From positions 13,145-77,144 of the forward strand of contig CAYPAW010000011.1 in NCBI GenBank assembly GCA_964408795.1: a stretch of DNA of 64,000 bases. The letters are read 5' to 3'. This DNA is from JABMQB01 sp964408795 (GTDB lineage: Bacteria > Bacteroidota > Bacteroidia > Bacteroidales > Prolixibacteraceae). Positions 60,360 through 64,000 of this stretch are shown here, in pieces; the stretch's first letter is position 1, and the number at the start of each line of letters is the position of its first letter. The notes beneath the pieces were generated by a model. It was not told the DNA's origin, searched no databases, and saw nothing but the letters and a program-made list of their open reading frames with translations. A program made the position numbers and the translations under genes.

Positions 60360-61991
60360 CTAAAATATGGAATACCCTAATCCAATGGCAAATACTAAGT
60401 TATCTTTATCGTATGTTTCGGTATATCCGCCGGGGAATGATTTGGTATCATCTTGATAGATTGTATAAAGCGCTCCGGCATCCAATGTAAGAGCATCGGT
60501 AATTTTCCATTCAAAACCGAGTCCTCCGGTTGTGGATGAATTGCTGAAGCTGAAATCGGCCTGGTACTGTTCGCTGACGCCTGTTTGAGAGATGGATCCC
60601 CCGATGCTTATTGCGAATGCATCGGTAAGATTGTATTGAAGACCCAGCGCCAGGTCGTAGGAATTCTTGTCGATGGTACGTTCTTCTCCATACACATTCT
60701 TGCCCCAATCAATTCCTTTGTCGAAATATTCCGTAAAAGAGAGCTGAGCGGTCAAAGCATCCGAGAAATTGTATCCGACACCCACTGCCAGGAGCCCCGG
60801 GAGGTCGCTGTGGACTTCTTCCCCGTCGGGAAACATTCCCATGTCATCCACGGTGGTTTCATTGGTAAGTTTCAGGGAAGTTTTGTGTTCATATTTGATT
60901 CCGATATTCAGGTTTTCAAAAGGAGTGATGTTCACGCCCACGATCGGGGTAATACCAGCGCCTGTTTGTTTCACTTCCACTTCTTTATCGCCCAGCATGG
61001 CAGCTGTTCCGGCCAGGGTGGCTGCCTGGGTTTTCAGGTTAGCGGATTGCAGGGAGTAATTTTCAGCAGCACTTGAAAAGGCAGACTGAGCTCCTGCAAT
61101 ATTGATCGCAGCAATTTCTTCGGAGGATAAACCGATTACCTGAAGACCGCCTTCAATTTGTGCCCTGGTAGCAGCGTCGATGTATCCTGCGCCTGCAACC
61201 TGAGCCAGCGTTAACGAACCGGCACCCAGATCAATCAGGGGTTGCAGGTTGTCGGCAGTGCCTCCCAGTTGTTGAGCAGCATCGGCAGCCTGATCACCCA
61301 GGGAGGAAGCCGTACTGGAAACACCGTTTAAAAAGGTTTGGGCATTTATATTGTTTCCGTTAACCGCCAATTCAATGTTTTTTATGTATCCACTGTAGGT
61401 GTTGGAAGAGGGAAGATAACGAGCTCCTCCGAAAATGGAGAAAATATCCCCAATACCATAGGTTATGCCTCCCTGAATTCCCCAAAAAATGGAAGTTCCT
61501 TCAAAAGAAATGTCAACCCCATACCCTCCAACATTGTGTCCCAGGGCGGAGAGTCCGGAAAGACTGGGGACCAGTGAACTGATTGTTTTCTCAAAGGAAG
61601 GAAGCCCTTCGTCGTAGGTGGCTCCTCCTCCTCCTCCAACCGGGCCAACCATCAGAGAAACTGCCAGTTTGTTCTTTTTCCATGCTGCATAGACATCTGG
61701 AAACAAAGGCGCAGTGATCTTACCCTCATAGGCAGCATCGTTTAAATAAGAAAACCCACTGGTAATGCTGCGGGTTTGAAAAATAGTCTGATTATGAAGG
61801 GCAAAATGAAACCCATCATCCAGCATAACTACTCCCGCCGGGTTGAAATAAACAGCATCTAATTGAGTCGATGCATTGCGCGAAAGCATGCGGACAAATT
61901 GCGCACTTTGGTTGGTGTTGGTTAAGATACCCCCGGCAATTGCTGAAGAAACAAGCATTAGAATTGCCGCAAACAGTGTTAGTTTTTTCAT
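60360..61991 (-). CDS. OmpP1/FadL-family outer-membrane transporter with a long Ala-rich insertion
   Basis: 543 residues, ATG at 61989-61991, signal peptide ~1-19 (LFAAILMLVSSAIAGG). The FadL-family N-terminus follows as QSAQFVRMLSRNASTQLDAV and YFNPAGVVMLDDG, then a beta-barrel (KKNKLAVSLMVGPVGGGGG, LNIGIKYEHKTSL) that ends GLGYSIF. Between about residues 220 and 345 lies an Ala/Leu/Gln-rich, helical insertion (ASSLGDQAADAAQQLGGTAD, SSEEIAAINIAGAQSAFSSA) that interrupts the barrel pattern. FadL proteins move fatty acids or hydrophobic compounds by lateral diffusion and need no TonB. Transcribed alone from a good promoter at 62038-62067. Confidence 0.88.
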   Translation of the reverse strand: MKKLTLFAAILMLVSSAIAGGILTNTNQSAQFVRMLSRNASTQLDAVYFNPAGVVMLDDGFHFALHNQTIFQTRSITSGFSYLNDAAYEGKITAPLFPDVYAAWKKNKLAVSLMVGPVGGGGGATYDEGLPSFEKTISSLVPSLSGLSALGHNVGGYGVDISFEGTSIFWGIQGGITYGIGDIFSIFGGARYLPSSNTYSGYIKNIELAVNGNNINAQTFLNGVSSTASSLGDQAADAAQQLGGTADNLQPLIDLGAGSLTLAQVAGAGYIDAATRAQIEGGLQVIGLSSEEIAAINIAGAQSAFSSAAENYSLQSANLKTQAATLAGTAAMLGDKEVEVKQTGAGITPIVGVNITPFENLNIGIKYEHKTSLKLTNETTVDDMGMFPDGEEVHSDLPGLLAVGVGYNFSDALTAQLSFTEYFDKGIDWGKNVYGEERTIDKNSYDLALGLQYNLTDAFAISIGGSISQTGVSEQYQADFSFSNSSTTGGLGFEWKITDALTLDAGALYTIYQDDTKSFPGGYTETYDKDNLVFAIGLGYSIF

Positions 61992-62037
61992 TTTAGTCTA
62001 TTTTAGTTTGTAATAAAATTGGTCTGTTTAAGCGAAG

Positions 62038-62067
62038 CAAATTTATAATTAATAATTAATCAACAAA
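62038..62067 (-). promoter_or_regulatory. Promoter of the FadL-like gene
   Basis: On the minus strand, TTTG (62067-62064), an 18-nt spacer and TAAATTTG (62045-62038) match the Bacteroidota consensus within one nucleotide of spacing. The predicted leader is about 40 nt. Confidence 0.65.
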
Positions 62068-62159
62068 ACATTCCTGCTGATTTTCAGTGTTTTTGAAATA
62101 TTGGAATGGATTAATCTTTTTTTCGAATTTTAAAGAATGAGCGGTTCCATGAAAAATTG

Positions 62160-62393
62160 TTGTCAGTTATCAGTTCCCGATAGGAAATCGGGACTCCGCT
62201 TCGCTTCGTGTCAGTTGCTTTGGCCTCCGAAGCTTTAGCGAAGGAGGTGTTGCTGGTTGCTGGTTACTGGTTTGACCTTCTATTTCCCCTTTTTCAAAGG
62301 GGGACAAACCTATATGGCTTCGGTCTCCAGGTTCCTGGAGACTCGTAACTCGTAACTCGAAACTCGAAACTCGTAACTCGCAACTCATTGATA
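62160..62393. repeat. Cluster of palindromes and short tandem repeats between lpdA and the FadL-like gene
   Basis: The 402-bp gap 61992-62393 has no gene. It carries TCCCGAT/ATCGGGA (62175-62193), an imperfect CCTCC...GGAGG palindrome (62224-62247), tandem GCTGGTT/ACTGGTT units (~62252-62272), CCCCTTT/AAAGGGG (62286-62302), GTCTCCAGG/CCTGGAGAC with 2-nt spacing (62323-62342), and seven or so units of the AACTCG(T/A) type (62339-62386). Such patchwork is common in Bacteroidota intergenic DNA; the last array directly precedes the lpdA stop side. Confidence 0.75.
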
Positions 62394-63785
62394 TCAGATA
62401 TGGATCACTTCATCGTATGCTGCTGCGGCTGCTTCCATTACGGCTTCGCTCATAGTGGGGTGGGGATGAATGGTTTTTATGAGTTCCTGGCCGGTAATTT
62501 CGAGTTTTTTCGCAACGACCATTTCGGCAATCATTTCGGTTACATTCCCCCCGATCATATGGGCTCCCAGCAGTTCGCCGTATTTGGCATCGAAGACCAG
62601 TTTTACGAATCCGTCATTATGACCGGCTGCACTGGCTTTCCCGCTTGCTGTGTAGGGGAATTTTCCGATTTTCACTTCGTATCCGGCTTCTTTGGCTTTT
62701 TCTTCGGTCATTCCTACGGAAGATATTTCCGGGATGGTATAGGTGCATGCCGGGATATTCCCGTAATCCAGGGGTTCGGGATTCAGCCCGGCAATCTTTT
62801 CCACACAGGCAATTCCTTCGGCTGAAGCTACATGTGCCAGAGCCGGGGTATTGATAATATCGCCAATGGCATAAATTCCCTTCACATTGGTACGGTAATA
62901 TTCATCGACTTTAATGTGTCTTTTTTCCATTTCAATTCCCACCTCTTCGATTCCGATATTTTCTGTATTGGGAAGGATCCCAATGGCTGAAAAAACGACT
63001 TCTGCCTCTACAACCTGTTCTCCTTTTGGTGTTTTAATGGTTACTTTGCACGTTTCTCCCGAGGTATCTACTTTTTCGACCGATGAACCGGTCAGTACCT
63101 TCATTTTCATTTTTTTGAACGATCGTTCCAGTTGTTTTGACACCTCTCCATCTTCGAGAGGGACTACATTGGGCAGGAGTTCCACGAGGGTAACCTGGGT
63201 TCCCAGGGACTGATAGAACCAGGCGAATTCGCTGCCAATGGCTCCTGATCCGACAACCACCATGGATTTGGGTTGTTTCTCCAGGGTCATGGCTTTCCGG
63301 TAGCCGATAATTTTTTTCCCGTCCTGTTTCAGGTTGGGGAGTTCACGCGAGCGGGCTCCGGTTGCAAGAATAATGTGTTTGGCAGACACTGTTTTTTTCT
63401 CCCCTGCGTCAGTGGTTACCTCCACTTTATGGTCCCCTACCAACCGGCCGGTTCCAAAGATCGTTTCAATCTTATTTTTTTTAAACAGATACTGAACGCC
63501 CTTGCTCATTTTACCGGCAATGCCGCGGCTGCGTTTGACCATTGACGGAAGATCCGGTTTTACATTGCCTGAAACGGTTACTCCGTAATCGCTGGCATGA
63601 AGGGCCACTTCGTAAGCCTGCGCGCTTTTCAGCAAAGCCTTGGTTGGAATACATCCCCAGTTGAGGCATATGCCACCGAGGTTTTCTTTCTCCAGTACAA
63701 CGGTTTTCATGCCCAATTGTGAAGCCCTGATCGCTGCTACGTATCCGCCCGGGCCACTACCCATAACGATTAAGTCAAAATCCAT
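62394..63785 (-). CDS. lpdA: Dihydrolipoyl dehydrogenase
   Basis: 463 residues, ATG at 63783-63785. FAD loop DLIVMGSGPGGYVAAIRASQ, redox-active cysteines GGICLNWGCIPTKALL, NAD loop MVVVGSGAIGSEFAWFYQSLG, GIYAIGDIINTPALAHVAS for the second FAD-binding site, and the C-terminal catalytic HPHPTMSEAVMEA. It is the E3 flavoprotein that reoxidises lipoamide in pyruvate, 2-oxoacid and glycine-cleavage complexes. No E1/E2 genes are adjacent, so which complex it serves is open. A -7 box TACTTTTG (63858-63851, minus) lies about 70 bp upstream. Confidence 0.96.
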   Translation of the reverse strand: MDFDLIVMGSGPGGYVAAIRASQLGMKTVVLEKENLGGICLNWGCIPTKALLKSAQAYEVALHASDYGVTVSGNVKPDLPSMVKRSRGIAGKMSKGVQYLFKKNKIETIFGTGRLVGDHKVEVTTDAGEKKTVSAKHIILATGARSRELPNLKQDGKKIIGYRKAMTLEKQPKSMVVVGSGAIGSEFAWFYQSLGTQVTLVELLPNVVPLEDGEVSKQLERSFKKMKMKVLTGSSVEKVDTSGETCKVTIKTPKGEQVVEAEVVFSAIGILPNTENIGIEEVGIEMEKRHIKVDEYYRTNVKGIYAIGDIINTPALAHVASAEGIACVEKIAGLNPEPLDYGNIPACTYTIPEISSVGMTEEKAKEAGYEVKIGKFPYTASGKASAAGHNDGFVKLVFDAKYGELLGAHMIGGNVTEMIAEMVVAKKLEITGQELIKTIHPHPTMSEAVMEAAAAAYDEVIHI

Positions 63786-63895
63786 ACTATTTTTTTGATT
63801 ATCAATTTGTATTTTTAGTATAACATCATTTCTCCCGAAAGGGTTTAATGCAAAAGTAAATTAAAATTTCACGATACCATCCTGCTGTTTATCCC

Positions 63896-64000
63896 TTAAC
63901 CCGAATAATTCATGAATTATTCCTGTCTCCGACAGCGACTAAGATTCAGTAAAACTTTCTTCCAACGTTTAACTTCATCTAAGTCGGGGTTAACCTGAGC
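63896..64000. mobile_element. Second copy of the MITE-like element, cut by the right edge
   Basis: 105 bp identical to 5618-5722 except for 4 substitutions, in the same orientation. It begins with the terminal motif TTAACCCGAATAATTCAT. If it is full length, its inverted end should lie about 40 bp beyond the window. Confidence 0.8.

Noticed and set aside
62339..62390. CRISPR-like array
   Set aside because: Units of 6-10 bp follow each other without spacers, and no cas genes are present.

Overview
The window reads as a chromosome segment of a Bacteroidota bacterium, most likely order Bacteroidales (Marinilabiliales-like). The signs are two SusC/SusD outer-membrane pairs, STN-type TonB receptors, a fused MurF-alanine racemase, a MaeB with a phosphotransacetylase tail, DUF4249 and DUF1573 proteins, lipoprotein signals everywhere, AT-rich leaders without strong Shine-Dalgarno sites, and promoters of the Bacteroidota form TTTG-N19-TAnnTTTG (a perfect one precedes rpmH). 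No rRNA, tRNA, CRISPR array, phage or complete insertion sequence was seen.

Layout. 1-2.9 kb: a GntR regulator cut by the left edge, a nitroreductase, a lipoprotein and an acetyltransferase. 2.9-14.1 kb: mostly housekeeping genes on the minus strand (GT2 fusion protein, recR, a cysteate-synthase-like enzyme, maeB, murF-alr, tdk), then a plus-strand hypothetical gene and rsmI. A 147-bp MITE-like element with inverted ends lies between recR and the cysteate-synthase gene; a second copy enters at the right edge. 14.4-30.4 kb is a surface-nutrient region on the plus strand: a TonB receptor with an SGNH-like lipoprotein that lacks the nucleophile serine, then two SusC/SusD loci separated by a yjjG-type phosphatase gene. 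No polysaccharide-degrading enzymes accompany them. 30.5-48.6 kb: conserved genes (dnaB, ddl, rluD, PASTA protein, mqnE, rpmH, DUF1573 protein, meaB, TGS-uridine kinase, uvrA, lytic transglycosylase). mqnE implies menaquinone synthesis through futalosine.

49-60 kb is the most distinctive part. A minus-strand cluster holds an ECF sigma factor, a protein that joins an anti-sigma-like cytoplasmic tail, one transmembrane helix and a C-terminal outer-membrane beta-barrel, an STN-domain TonB receptor, a DUF4249 lipoprotein, a barrel-less MG2/plug protein and a small secreted protein. This looks like a cell-surface signalling system in which the anti-sigma factor itself spans both membranes. Divergent from it are two tandem lipoprotein serpins with different reactive-centre loops. 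The window closes with a FadL-type porin, a block of short palindromes and tandem repeats, and lpdA.

How it fits together: the accessory regions are devoted to the outer membrane (import, sensing, protease inhibition), embedded in a conserved core of envelope synthesis, replication and repair, and central metabolism. Substrates of the transport systems cannot be read from sequence alone.
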